Part shown: piece by piece, positions 1 through 8,090 of the stretch
How positions within the stretch are numbered: the first letter of the stretch is position 1
Layout of the letters: each line of letters opens with the position of its first letter
Notes under the pieces: model-generated
The model's input: the letters and a program-made list of their open reading frames with translations, nothing else
What the model was told of the DNA's origin: nothing
Databases searched by the model: none
Program-made: the position numbers and the translations under genes
From: an uncultured Burkholderiales bacterium
Lineage (GTDB): Bacteria > Pseudomonadota > Gammaproteobacteria > Burkholderiales > Burkholderiaceae_C
Assembly (NCBI GenBank): GCA_903844825.1
Contig: CAIMVC010000043.1
Coordinates: forward strand, 1 to 47,481
Reading direction: 5' to 3'
DNA length: 47,481 nucleotides

Positions 1-369
1 ACCCTCAACGTCCTCGGCACCCCCCTGATGCCCTGCTCCTATGACCCGCTGACCGGCTACTTCCGGGACGGTTGCTGCGAAACCGATGAGAGCGACAGCG
101 GCTCTCACCTGATCTGCGCCCGCATGACGCCAGAGTTTCTGGCGTTTTCCGTGGCGCAGGGCAATGACCTGGTGACGCCGCGACCGGAGTGGCGTTTTGC
201 CGGCCTCAAGGCTGGCGACCGATGGTGCCTGTGCGCCATTCGCTGGCGCCAAGCCCTGCTGGCCGGTCTGGCTCCTCCTGTAATTTTGGAATGCACCCAC
301 CAGCGCGCCACTGAATTCGTGAGCCTGGAAGAGTTGCAGCGTCACGCTTTTGGCAGCGCTCGCCAGTAA
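1..369 (+). CDS. DUF2237 family protein (5' end outside window)
   Basis: The reading frame is open to the left edge, so the first residues are missing; an ATG at 28 lies inside the conserved region and is not the true start. The visible 122 residues match the DUF2237/COG3651 family: an N-terminal NVLGTPL..C block, the Cys-rich RDGCCETDESDSGSH block, and GDRWCLCAIRW followed by APPVILE.TH. Family members are only about 120-130 residues, so little is lost. Paired cysteines suggest metal or redox chemistry, but the family has no established function that I know of. It stands alone ahead of a tRNA gene. The family call is firm; the function is unknown. Confidence 0.85.
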   Translation, partial: TLNVLGTPLMPCSYDPLTGYFRDGCCETDESDSGSHLICARMTPEFLAFSVAQGNDLVTPRPEWRFAGLKAGDRWCLCAIRWRQALLAGLAPPVILECTHQRATEFVSLEELQRHAFGSARQ

Positions 370-462
370 TGGCCTTCGCTGCGCCATCGCCTCGGTCGCA
401 GGGATTCGCTGGGCCGTAGCGAGAGCAGCAACATGAGCGAGGAAAGGCACTCGCTCGACTGC

Positions 463-468
463 TACAAT
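463..468 (+). promoter_or_regulatory. Candidate -10 box for tRNA-Ser
   Basis: TACAAT lies 12 bases before the first base of the tRNA, the right place for a sigma-70 -10 element. No convincing -35 hexamer is visible 16-18 bases upstream, so the promoter is tentative. Confidence 0.4.
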
Positions 469-480
469 GCGAGGCTTCGC

Positions 481-570
481 GGAAAGGTGGATGAGCGGTT
501 TAAGTCACACGCCTGGAAAGCGTGCGTGGGGTTATACCCACCGCGGGTTCGAATCCCGCCCTTTCCGCCA
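481..570 (+). tRNA. tRNA-Ser (anticodon GGA)
   Basis: The 90-base sequence folds as a class II tRNA. The seven-base acceptor stem GGAAAGG pairs with CCTTTCC. The anticodon stem CACGC/GCGTG encloses the loop CTGGAAA, with anticodon GGA at 515-517. A long variable arm follows, then a T-arm GCGGG-TTCGAAT-CCCGC, discriminator G and an encoded CCA. The long variable arm and GGA anticodon identify serine (UCC/UCU codons). It appears to be a single-gene transcript, with a terminator shortly downstream. Confidence 0.97.
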
Positions 571-625
571 GAGTTACGTCAAGGTTGAATTTTTAGCCGT
601 CCCGTACGGCCTTAAAAACACCTCT

Positions 626-652
626 AAAAGCCCCTTGCACAGGGGCTTTTTT
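626..652 (+). terminator. Rho-independent terminator after tRNA-Ser
   Basis: A perfect 10-bp stem (AAAAGCCCCT / AGGGGCTTTT) around the short loop TGCAC is followed by a run of T. It lies about 55 bases past the tRNA CCA end and would end the tRNA transcript. Confidence 0.85.
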
Positions 653-731
653 AATCCGTGCGCCCATCATGGTGTCCGGCTCCAACGGGCAGTTAGGCAG
701 CGACGGGCCTCAACAGATGCGTCGACCCATC

Positions 732-769
732 AAAAAATGCCAGGCCGGCCGCGTTTGCGGCAGCCGGCT
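732..769 (-). terminator. Probable terminator of the Bug receptor gene
   Basis: Read on the minus strand, an imperfect GC-rich hairpin (GCCGGCTGCCGC, loop AAA, GCGGCCGGC) is followed by CTGGC and six T residues. It begins just past the stop codon of the receptor gene at 783-1748. Confidence 0.6.
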
Positions 770-782
770 CCACTTTAATAAC

Positions 783-1748
783 TCACAGCTTGGCGCCAGA
801 GAGTTGCACGATCTCTTTCCATTTGACGCGCTCGGCGGCGGCAAAGGCGGCGGTCTCTTGCGGCGTTGAGGGCACCGCTCTGGCACCGATCTTGAGAAAG
901 CGCTCTTTGACCTCCGGCTGGCTCAAAATTTCTTGAATCGCTTTTGACAGCTGCGCCGTGATCGCTGCGGGCGTGCCGGGTGGCATGACAAAAGCGCCCC
1001 AGGACGTGATCACAAAATCGGGCAGGCCCACTTCCCCCATGGTCGGAATCTCGGGCAAGCTGTTCCAGCGATCCGAAGAGGTGACGGCCAGCGCTCTGGC
1101 TTTGCCAGCGCGAATTTGAGGCACCCAGCTCGCGACGTTATCAATCGCAAAGTCAACCGTTCCGGCAACGACTTCGATAGTGGCCGAACTCCTGAACGGC
1201 ACATGAACGCCTTTGACTCCGGTACGCTTGGCAAACAGCTCGCCCGCCAGATGCGGCGTGGTGCCCACCCCCGACGAGCTGAAAGTCACCCCTTTGGGCT
1301 GGTCTTTGCCCCAGGCGATGAACTCCTTCATGTTCTTGGCGGGGTGCTCGGCAGACACCACGACGACGTTGAAGTTCTCCCAAATTCGGGAGACATAGGT
1401 GAAATCCTTGGCCGGGTCATAGCCCACGTTGGCATACAAGAACTGGTTGATCGACAAGGTGCCGATGGTCGCCGACGCAATGGCATAACCGTCGGGCGGC
1501 GAGTTCATGACGTTGATCATGCCGATGTTGCCGCCCGCGCCGGTCTTGTTTTCGACCGGAAAGCTCTGGCTGAAATAGGCCTGCAGCTTTTCGCCCACCA
1601 CGCGGGTCAAGGTGTCCGATGCACCACCTGCGCCAAACAACACCACAATGCGCACCGGCTTGGCCGGCCAGGCGGCTTGGGCCATGACGCTCAGGCTACT
1701 CAGACCCCATGTGGCCGCGGCCCCTTTTAAGACTTCCCGACGCAACAT
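783..1748 (-). CDS. Bug-family (TctC) tripartite tricarboxylate transporter receptor
   Basis: A 321-residue periplasmic solute receptor of the Bug/TctC family. It has an N-terminal twin-arginine-like signal (RREVLKGA then a hydrophobic run ending MAQA), then the family opening WPAKPVRIVVLFGAGGASD and the ligand-loop KTGAGGNIG. Later blocks DGYAI, SSSGVGTTPHLAGELF and PFRSSATIEVVAGTVD are also typical. Receptors of this family bind carboxylates or related small molecules and feed TctAB, but no TctA or TctB gene is nearby, so it is an orphan receptor, common in Burkholderiales. AGGAGAG lies just before the ATG. It is divergent from the lipoprotein gene at 2220 across a 471-base gap. The ligand cannot be predicted. 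Confidence 0.93.
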   Translation of the reverse strand: MLRREVLKGAAATWGLSSLSVMAQAAWPAKPVRIVVLFGAGGASDTLTRVVGEKLQAYFSQSFPVENKTGAGGNIGMINVMNSPPDGYAIASATIGTLSINQFLYANVGYDPAKDFTYVSRIWENFNVVVVSAEHPAKNMKEFIAWGKDQPKGVTFSSSGVGTTPHLAGELFAKRTGVKGVHVPFRSSATIEVVAGTVDFAIDNVASWVPQIRAGKARALAVTSSDRWNSLPEIPTMGEVGLPDFVITSWGAFVMPPGTPAAITAQLSKAIQEILSQPEVKERFLKIGARAVPSTPQETAAFAAAERVKWKEIVQLSGAKL

Positions 1749-2219
1749 ACGTGCTCTCCTGTGTTGAAAACTGGCTGATTGTTAGTTCGCAGACAAGCAA
1801 TCTTACTGGTAAGTATGTTTTTTGATCTAGTGAGTAACCCCGATCTTCATCCTAGGCCGAACAAGGTCGAGGCCGGGCGCGCCATCGGGTCTTTCATGGA
1901 TTCCTGCAGCCTGGGGCCTCGCAATAAAAGGCTTTTTTCTGCGTCGTGAGGGCTGCGTGGCAATCCACGGACCCGAATTGATGCGTTGCCAAGGGCACCC
2001 AACTCATGCCAGTCGAACTAAGTGACGAGTCGCAGCAGTCGACCACGTCCAGCCTGCGCCTGACGGCTGCGCCAGAACGCGCAATTGACCACCCACGGCG
2101 AGTCCAAGAACGCATAGGGTATGTACCGGGTATCTTGGCTTGCGCACCAGCGGCCTTCGCACAATAATTTTCAATGTAAAAAATCAATACGCGTTAATCC
2201 GAAATAACGCAAAAAACAT
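1749..2219. other. Divergent intergenic region without a supported gene
   Basis: These 471 bases separate the Bug gene (minus) from the lipoprotein gene (plus) and must hold both promoters. A short palindrome CTTAC-TG-GTAAG at 1802-1813, about 55 bases before the Bug start, is a possible operator. A 97-residue minus-strand frame (1894-2187) and a 53-residue plus-strand frame (from 2006) exist, but neither resembles a family I know and neither has a ribosome site. The segment from about 1860 to 2160 may be decayed coding sequence. Confidence 0.5.
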
Positions 2220-3233
2220 ATGACGCGATTCAAAAGCAGATTTCTTCTGATCCCTACGCTCTGCTTATTTCTGGCTGGATGCGCAGGAATCGCTGTCAGC
2301 CCGCCCGCAAACGACCCCATAACGCTGCGCGTGAATGTTTTCCGCAGTGCGACCAATATTCCCCTCTACATGGCTGAAGAAAAGGGCGCGTTCGCAAAAC
2401 GCAACCTCCGCCTTGAGTTGCAGTTCACCCCCAACTCCACTGAACAGCGCGCAGGTCTCGCCGCAGGCCGCAGCGACATTGCCCATACGGCGGCTGACAA
2501 TGCCGTGGCCATGGTTGAGGTGGCAAAGGTCGACGCCGTGATTGTGGGTGGCGGCGATAGCGGTCTTTTAGAACTCTTCGTGCGCCCAGAGATCAAAACG
2601 CTTGCCGACGTGCGCGGCAAAGTGATGGTGGTTGACGCGCCCAACACAGCTTACGCACTGCTTGCACGCAAGATTCTCAGGAACGCCGGCCTTGTTGACG
2701 GACGCGACTACCGCCTCGCGCCCATCGGCGGCACAGAAAGCCGAGTCAACGCCTTCTCGCAAAGTCCCGACAACGTGGTGGGAATGCTGAACCCGCCGTG
2801 GACCTTTATTGCGGAGAGTCGAGGCGCGCGTAGCTTCGGTAAAGCCAAAGATCTTTATGGGCCCTATCAGGCCATCGCACCGATCGTGATGCGCTCCTGG
2901 GCGCAGGCGAACAGCGGGGCGCTTGAGCGCTACCTCGCCGCCTACATTGAGGGTTGCCGTATGACCTTCGACCCGGCCAATCGCGCCGAGGTGATTGCAG
3001 TGCTTCGTAAGCGACTCGACCTGACCGAGGATGTTGCCAGGCGCAGCTACGAGGGCTTGATACTGCCGGGCTATGGTCTTTCGCGCGACTGCCGGTTTGA
3101 CATGGCGGGCTTTCGCAATGCGCTCGCCCTGCGGGCAGAAATTGAGGGGCAATGGGGCGGGGTGCCACCCGAGCCTGCCAAATATCTGGAGCTCGGATAC
3201 TTTGAGCGTGCGATGGTGTTTGCGTCTCCCTGA
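2220..3233 (+). CDS. NMT1/THI5-like ABC substrate-binding lipoprotein
   Basis: A 337-residue lipoprotein with a signal peptide ending in the lipobox LAGC (Cys near residue 21). The mature part is a periplasmic binding protein type 2 fold of the SsuA/THI5/NMT1 kind: LRVNVFRSATNIPLYMAEEK (residues about 40-60), an AGRSDIAHTAADNAVAM ligand-loop block, LADVRGKVMVVDAPNTAYA, and a C-terminal helical region. This class delivers sulfonates, nitrate or thiamine precursors to SsuBC-like transporters, but no permease or ATPase gene is adjacent. The ribosome site is weak. It is probably a monocistronic orphan receptor; the ligand is unknown. Confidence 0.85.
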   Translation: MTRFKSRFLLIPTLCLFLAGCAGIAVSPPANDPITLRVNVFRSATNIPLYMAEEKGAFAKRNLRLELQFTPNSTEQRAGLAAGRSDIAHTAADNAVAMVEVAKVDAVIVGGGDSGLLELFVRPEIKTLADVRGKVMVVDAPNTAYALLARKILRNAGLVDGRDYRLAPIGGTESRVNAFSQSPDNVVGMLNPPWTFIAESRGARSFGKAKDLYGPYQAIAPIVMRSWAQANSGALERYLAAYIEGCRMTFDPANRAEVIAVLRKRLDLTEDVARRSYEGLILPGYGLSRDCRFDMAGFRNALALRAEIEGQWGGVPPEPAKYLELGYFERAMVFASP

Positions 3234-3384
3234 CAACACAGAACTGGGGCAAGTCGCTGGCGACGTCACCATGGTGCGTCGGCCTGTCATGCGTGCGTTT
3301 GGGGACAAAAGCGACAGACGCAAGCAAGCCGTAGCGCGCCTCGCCACTGTCCCACCACCGTCATAAGCCGCCGTCGCTGCCTCG

Positions 3385-3408
3385 CCTCTCCCTCTCCCTC
3401 TCCCTCTC
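3385..3408. repeat. Hexanucleotide microsatellite (CCTCTC)4
   Basis: Four perfect tandem copies of CCTCTC lie in the 246-base gap between the lipoprotein and the DMT transporter genes, about 70 bases before the DMT start. The tract is strand-asymmetric (pure pyrimidine on plus) and outside any supported gene. Confidence 0.85.
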
Positions 3409-3479
3409 CTTTTGCGCTCAGGCGCCATGGTGCCTGAGCAGACAGGGCGCGCGCAAGCCATCCTGCACAATGCGGGTCA

Positions 3480-4391
3480 ATGATTTCGCAAGCAACACCC
3501 GCCTCACGCCACCGACTGGCGCTCACCCTCTTGTGGATCACGCCGGCCATGTGGTCCGTCAACTACATCGTGGCCCGGATGGCTCCGGGGGTGGTTGCGC
3601 CGCACATGCTCGCCCTTGGCCGCTGGGCTTTGGCCGGTCTGATTCTGAGCATGGTGACACGCAAGGAACTCTGGCGCGAACGGCACAGCACTTTGCAGGC
3701 GGCCTGGCAGTATCTGGTGTTGGGCGCGCTGGGCATGCTGGTTTGCGGGGCCTGGGTCTACCTGGGAGCGCAAACCACCACCGCTCTGAACATCTCACTG
3801 ATTTATGCCGCCTCGCCAGTGCTGATTGCGCTGGGTGCTGTGCTGTGGCTGGATGAACGCTTTTCCTGGCGCCAGGGCCTGGGCGTGCTTGTCGCCATGA
3901 CGGGGGTGTTCCATGTGGTGGTCAAGGGTCAGTGGCTGTCACTGGCTCAGGTCCAGTGGACGGCGGGAGATGGCTGGATTGTGCTGGCCATGATCTCTTG
4001 GGCAGGCTATGCCCTGCTGCAAAAAAAATGGACCAGCCCACTCAGCGGCGCCGCGCGTCTGGCGGCCATTTGCCTGGGCGGGGTGGTCGTCCTTTTGCCT
4101 TTTGCCGTTTGGGAATCGCTTCAAAGCAACACCCCGCCCTGGAGCGCGCAGGCCACCGGTCTGGTGGTTGCCGCCGGCCTGGTGCCGGGCATAGGCGCCT
4201 ATTGGGCTTACGGGTTTTGCCAGCGCGTGCTGGGAGCCAGCCGGGTCGCCACCAGTTTGTACCTGTGCCCTTTGTACGGCGGCCTGGCCGCCTGGGTGGT
4301 GTTGGGCGAAGGCATGGGCTGGCACCATGTCATGGGTGCCAGCCTGATCCTGCCGGGGATTTACCTGGCAACGCGCAAAGCCACTGCATGA
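3480..4391 (+). CDS. DMT-superfamily (EamA) transporter
   Basis: A 303-residue inner-membrane protein with about ten hydrophobic segments arranged as two EamA repeats. The first repeat contains ITPAMWSVNYIVARMAPG and LALGRWALAGLIL; the end of its helices carries the typical SLIYAASPVLIALGAVLWLDE. The second repeat has LVPGIGAYWAYGFCQRVLG and SLYLCPLYGGLAAWVVLGE. Members export amino acids, nucleosides or other small metabolites; the substrate cannot be read from sequence. No good ribosome site precedes the ATG, so the start could differ by a few codons. The gene ends 57 bases before the convergent Bug gene, with no clear terminator between. Confidence 0.9.
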   Translation: MISQATPASRHRLALTLLWITPAMWSVNYIVARMAPGVVAPHMLALGRWALAGLILSMVTRKELWRERHSTLQAAWQYLVLGALGMLVCGAWVYLGAQTTTALNISLIYAASPVLIALGAVLWLDERFSWRQGLGVLVAMTGVFHVVVKGQWLSLAQVQWTAGDGWIVLAMISWAGYALLQKKWTSPLSGAARLAAICLGGVVVLLPFAVWESLQSNTPPWSAQATGLVVAAGLVPGIGAYWAYGFCQRVLGASRVATSLYLCPLYGGLAAWVVLGEGMGWHHVMGASLILPGIYLATRKATA

Positions 4392-4448
4392 AACGTGTAA
4401 CGGATCAGGCGGTGGCGCGTTGCGCGCATAGTTCCCCGGACGGTCGGC

Positions 4449-5501
4449 TTACTCCGGCAAAACGCCAAGTTCCCGAGTGATCTGCGACCAGCGCTGGTGC
4501 TCGTCCTTGAGGAAGGCTGCGACCTGATCGAGGCTCATGCCTGACTCCGCGACCGGGCCTGCCGAAAGTATTTTTGCGGCGACCTCCTTGTCGGCAGTGA
4601 CCGCGTTGAACTCCTGGTTCATGCGCTCGATCACGGGCCGCGGCGTGGCCGCCGGCGCCACCAGCGCAAACCAGCCACTCAGGTCAAAGCCCGAATAGGT
4701 TTCTGCCACCGCCGGGACCTGGTCCCAGCCAGCGACCCGCTTGGCTGTGGTCACGGCCAGCATTCTCAAGCGCCCCTGGCGCACCAGTTGCGCGGTCGAC
4801 GCGATATCTGCCACAACCGCGTCCACATGGCCACCAATGGCGTCTTGTACCGCCACGCTCACCGAAGCGTAAGGCGTGAGGTTGAACTCAGCCTTGGCTC
4901 GGGCATTGAGAAAGCGCGCAATCATCCCGCTGAAAGTACGTGGCCCTTCGTTACCCAGCGACACCTTTCCCGGCGTCGAGCGGGCGCGAGCGAGCAAGTC
5001 CTGGAGCGACTGCACGGGGGAGTCGGCGCGTACCAGCACGGCAAACGGGCTCTTGCCAACAAAGGCCACCGGAACAAAGTCCTTTTGCGGGTCGTAGGGC
5101 AAGGTTTTGAACAGGTAGCTGTTCGTGACCAGCGCGGCCGTGGTTGCAAAGTAGAAGGTGTAACCATCGGCCGCCGAGCGCGCAGCCGCCTGCGCACCGA
5201 TGACGTTTTGGCCGCCCGGCTTGTTGTCCATGACAAGTGGCTGGCCCAGACCTTTGGCCAGACGCTCACCGATGATTCGCGCCACGTTGTCCGGACCCGA
5301 GCCGGCCGGTTGTGACAACACGAAACGAACCGGCTTGTCAGGCCAGGCGGCAGCCGCGCCCTGCGCCCAGGCCGAAGGACCGGTCCACGCGGGCAGCACC
5401 GTCAGCGCGAGCGCGCCGCGCAGCAGCGTGCGCCGCGGCAGCGAGCCCTGGCCCAGGTCCTGGCCTTGGACCTGGAGAAATTTTTTTGTGGTGGGGTTCA
5501 T
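4449..5501 (-). CDS. Bug-family (TctC) solute receptor, last gene of the aromatic operon
   Basis: A 350-residue receptor with a long twin-arginine signal (PRRTLLRGALALTVLPAW then AWAQG). The Bug blocks follow: WPDKPVRFVLSQPAGSGPDN, KPGGQNVIGAQAAARSAADG, LGNEGPRTFSGM and IGGHVDAVVADIAS. AAGGAGA precedes the ATG. It starts 66 bases after the FAD hydroxylase stop and is on the same strand as the four catabolic genes before it, so it probably binds the substrate of that operon. No TctA or TctB gene is present; the receptor would have to share membrane components encoded elsewhere or act in sensing. Confidence 0.93.
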   Translation of the reverse strand: MNPTTKKFLQVQGQDLGQGSLPRRTLLRGALALTVLPAWTGPSAWAQGAAAAWPDKPVRFVLSQPAGSGPDNVARIIGERLAKGLGQPLVMDNKPGGQNVIGAQAAARSAADGYTFYFATTAALVTNSYLFKTLPYDPQKDFVPVAFVGKSPFAVLVRADSPVQSLQDLLARARSTPGKVSLGNEGPRTFSGMIARFLNARAKAEFNLTPYASVSVAVQDAIGGHVDAVVADIASTAQLVRQGRLRMLAVTTAKRVAGWDQVPAVAETYSGFDLSGWFALVAPAATPRPVIERMNQEFNAVTADKEVAAKILSAGPVAESGMSLDQVAAFLKDEHQRWSQITRELGVLPE

Positions 5502-5567
5502 GCTTGTCTCCTTGTTGATTGAGTCGGGCCGGTCGGCATTGCCAGCGATTGCGTTTGCGTTGACCTA

Positions 5568-7133
5568 TCAGCGTTCACGGCCGATGAAAGCGCTCATTTG
5601 AGCCAGTTGCGCATCGAGTTCATCGACCGAGCCGCTGACGCCAAACACATAGTGATCCGGGCGAACCAGCGCTGCCGCTGCCTGGTGCCGAGCCATCCAG
5701 CTGGCGACCACGCCATCGGCCTCGGTCCAATCGGGCTGGGCCAGATCAATGAGCGTGAGCCCTGCCCTGCCGGCAACTGCGTTGGCATGCGCACGCAGCG
5801 CATCGACGACGCCTCCGGCCAGCACCAGACGCCAGCCGCAACCGGCGAGGCGGTCGAGCCGTTGCTTGCCGGTCGGCCGCAGGATCCAGGGTTGGGGAAA
5901 CAAGGTGCCATGCGCCGGGTGGGTCGGCGTTGCCAGGCAGGCCGAGGCATCCTCACTGTTGCCAATGGGCGGCTGCACATCCTGCCTTGGCGTGGCTTGT
6001 ACCTGCCCGCCAGCCTGGCTGAGCAGTTGCTGGTCGCGCGCCCGGGCGGCGGCCAGGTCGCGCTCACCGATCAACTGGCCAATGTGCTTGATGCGGCGTG
6101 TCAGTTCGGTCACATGCGTCTTGCGTTCGGGGGTGTAGGTGTCGAGCAAACTGTCGCTCGCCTGCTCGCGCAGCACAGCGTGAAGCTTCCAGCACAAATT
6201 GGCCACGTCGCGCAGGCCCTGGCACATGCCCTGCCCCAAAAACGGCGGCTGCTGGTGGGCGGCATCGCCCGCTAAAAACACCCTGCCCGAGCGCCAGCGC
6301 TGCGCCACCAGCGCATGAAACCGATAGCTGGCCTGGCGCCAAAGCGTGGCGTCGGCGGGCGAAATCCAGCGCGCCAGCAAGGCCCAGGTGCCCTCCGGGG
6401 TGGCCAGATGCTGGGGGTCTTCGCCTTCATTGATTGAAATCTCCCAGCGCCTGTGCCGGCCTGGCCCGATCAGATAGGAGCACGGCCGCTCGGGCTCGCA
6501 GTACTGCACGCTCACCTGCGGCAACTTGGCCAGGCCCTGATCATTGACCAGCACGTCCACCACCAGCCAGGGCTCGTCGAAACCGAGGTCCTGCAGGGGC
6601 AGGTTCAGCAAACTCCGTACGGTGCTGGAGGCGCCATCGCAAGCGATCACGTAGCGCGCATGGACTTCGGACTGAATGCCATCATCAGCGCGAAGACTCA
6701 GGGTGGCGCGTTCGTCGGACTGCGTCAGCGCGGTCAAGGTCTGACCCAGGGCCAGCGTCACGCTGCCCAGAGTGGCCACATGCGCCCTGAGCACGCGCTC
6801 CACGGGCGGCTGCGAAAAAACCACCGAGGGATGGTGGGCCAGGGGGTAAGGCGGCTTGACGGTCGACATGCACTTGATCAGCTCGCCACCGACGCCAAAA
6901 TAGTGGGAGTCGGTAAACGGCTCCATGTAGGGCGCCACCGCCTCGTCCACCCCGAGCTCCTGAAAAAGCCGCAAGATTTCGTGGTCCAGGGCGATGGCGC
7001 GAGGCTTGTCATAGACCGCGTGGAGCCGGTCGCAGACGAAGGTGGAAATCCCGCGGCGGCCCAGCAAGCCAGCGGCCACAACGCCGGCCGGGCCAAAGCC
7101 CACGATCGCCACTTCGTAGATCGGCTGCACCAT
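5568..7133 (-). CDS. MhpA-like FAD-dependent aromatic hydroxylase
   Basis: A 521-residue flavoprotein monooxygenase of the PheA/MhpA group. It has the N-terminal dinucleotide-binding motif VAIVGFGPAGVVAAGLLGRR (about residues 8-27), the DG motif ARYVIACDGASSTVR, and the second FAD motif GRVFLAGDAAHQQPPFLGQG followed by GLRDVANLCWKL. Relatives hydroxylate phenolic acids with NAD(P)H and O2, producing a catechol for ring cleavage. The frame is open further upstream, but the ATG at 7133 overlaps the stop of the FAH gene (TGATG), which fixes the start and indicates translational coupling. The thioredoxin-like C-terminal part is short, as in MhpA. It probably provides the substrate for the extradiol dioxygenase at 8091. 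Confidence 0.9.
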   Translation of the reverse strand: MVQPIYEVAIVGFGPAGVVAAGLLGRRGISTFVCDRLHAVYDKPRAIALDHEILRLFQELGVDEAVAPYMEPFTDSHYFGVGGELIKCMSTVKPPYPLAHHPSVVFSQPPVERVLRAHVATLGSVTLALGQTLTALTQSDERATLSLRADDGIQSEVHARYVIACDGASSTVRSLLNLPLQDLGFDEPWLVVDVLVNDQGLAKLPQVSVQYCEPERPCSYLIGPGRHRRWEISINEGEDPQHLATPEGTWALLARWISPADATLWRQASYRFHALVAQRWRSGRVFLAGDAAHQQPPFLGQGMCQGLRDVANLCWKLHAVLREQASDSLLDTYTPERKTHVTELTRRIKHIGQLIGERDLAAARARDQQLLSQAGGQVQATPRQDVQPPIGNSEDASACLATPTHPAHGTLFPQPWILRPTGKQRLDRLAGCGWRLVLAGGVVDALRAHANAVAGRAGLTLIDLAQPDWTEADGVVASWMARHQAAAALVRPDHYVFGVSGSVDELDAQLAQMSAFIGRER

Positions 7134-7996
7134 CAGGCGGCCTCGTCCTCGATGAGGTTGCTGAGCACGCCAATCTGATCGATCTCGATCTCGATGGTGT
7201 CGCCATGCTTCATCCACACGGGCGGCGTGCGGGCCTGACCGACACCGGCCGGCGTGCCCATGATGATCACGTCGCCGGGCTCGAGCGTCATGCACTCGGT
7301 GACGAGCATGATGGTCTCGGCCACACCCCAGATCATGTCGCGCGTATTGGCGTCCTGCATGATCTGACCGTTCAGCCGCGACTGAATGCGCAGCTCGCTC
7401 GCCCCTGCTGGCAGCTCATCGGCAGTGACCAGGACCGGGCCAAAGCCGCCGGTGCGGTCGAAGTTCTTGCCAATGCTCCACTGCGGCGTTTTCTTTTGAT
7501 AGTCGCGCACTGACATGTCGTTAAAGCAGCTGTAGCCAAAGACCGCGTCCAGCGCGTTGTCCAGGCTGGCGTGCTTGGTGCGCTGACCAATCACCACGGC
7601 CAGCTCAGCCTCGTAGTCAAAGCGGCTGGAGACTTTGGGACGCAGCGCCTTGGCGCCGGGCGCCAGCAAAGACGATGCCGTGCGCATAAAAAACCAGGGG
7701 TACTCGGGCTTGTCGCGCCCGCCCTCTTTGGCGTGGTCAAAGTAGTTCAGGCCCAGGCAGATAATCTTGCCGGGCTCGGGCAGCAAGGGCGAGAGTTCAA
7801 GGCCGGCCAAGGGCAGCCGCGGTGCCGAGGAGGCCGCCGCCGCGCGGGCCGCAGCCATCAGGTCAACGCCCGAGCGCAGGTTGGCACGCAGGTCACTGCT
7901 GAGTTGGGGCTGAGCTTGTTGCAGGTCGATCACCTCGGCACCAAGCACCAGGCCCAGACGGTCTTGCCCGAGGTGGCGAAAAGTGGTCAAACGCAT
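7133..7996 (-). CDS. Fumarylacetoacetate hydrolase (FAH) family protein
   Basis: A 287-residue FAH-fold enzyme. The N-terminal cap MRLTTFRHLGQDRLGLVLG is followed by the catalytic domain: KIICLGLNYFDHAKEG, the metal-site block FDYEAELAVVIGQ, the FNDMSVRDYQKK block, KNFDRTGGFGPVLVT and the closing GDVIIMGTPAGVG. Members hydrolyse, isomerise or decarboxylate ring-cleavage products of aromatics, usually with Mg2+. AAAGGATG precedes the ATG. It sits between the extradiol dioxygenase and the hydroxylase, so it probably processes the ring-fission product; whether as hydrolase, isomerase or decarboxylase is not decidable here. Confidence 0.92.
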   Translation of the reverse strand: MRLTTFRHLGQDRLGLVLGAEVIDLQQAQPQLSSDLRANLRSGVDLMAAARAAAASSAPRLPLAGLELSPLLPEPGKIICLGLNYFDHAKEGGRDKPEYPWFFMRTASSLLAPGAKALRPKVSSRFDYEAELAVVIGQRTKHASLDNALDAVFGYSCFNDMSVRDYQKKTPQWSIGKNFDRTGGFGPVLVTADELPAGASELRIQSRLNGQIMQDANTRDMIWGVAETIMLVTECMTLEPGDVIIMGTPAGVGQARTPPVWMKHGDTIEIEIDQIGVLSNLIEDEAA

Positions 7997-8090
7997 GGGG
8001 CATCCTTTAAGAATAAAAAATTAGAAAATGCTCTGGCCGCGCCGGCAGGCCCGCAGCCCTACAGTCAGCGCACCGGCAGCCACCAGCCCA

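Noticed and set aside
467-778. Plus-strand reading frame of 103 codons crossing the tRNA-Ser gene
   Set aside because: It runs through the tRNA and its terminator, has no ribosome site and no recognisable protein pattern.
3385-3408. Tandem repeat considered as a CRISPR-like array
   Set aside because: Six-base units without spacers; a simple microsatellite. No direct repeats with unique spacers occur anywhere in the window.
2568-3470. 300-codon minus-strand frame antisense to the NMT1-like lipoprotein
   Set aside because: It spans the CCTCTC microsatellite and lacks a family pattern; the plus-strand protein has a lipobox and binding-protein motifs.
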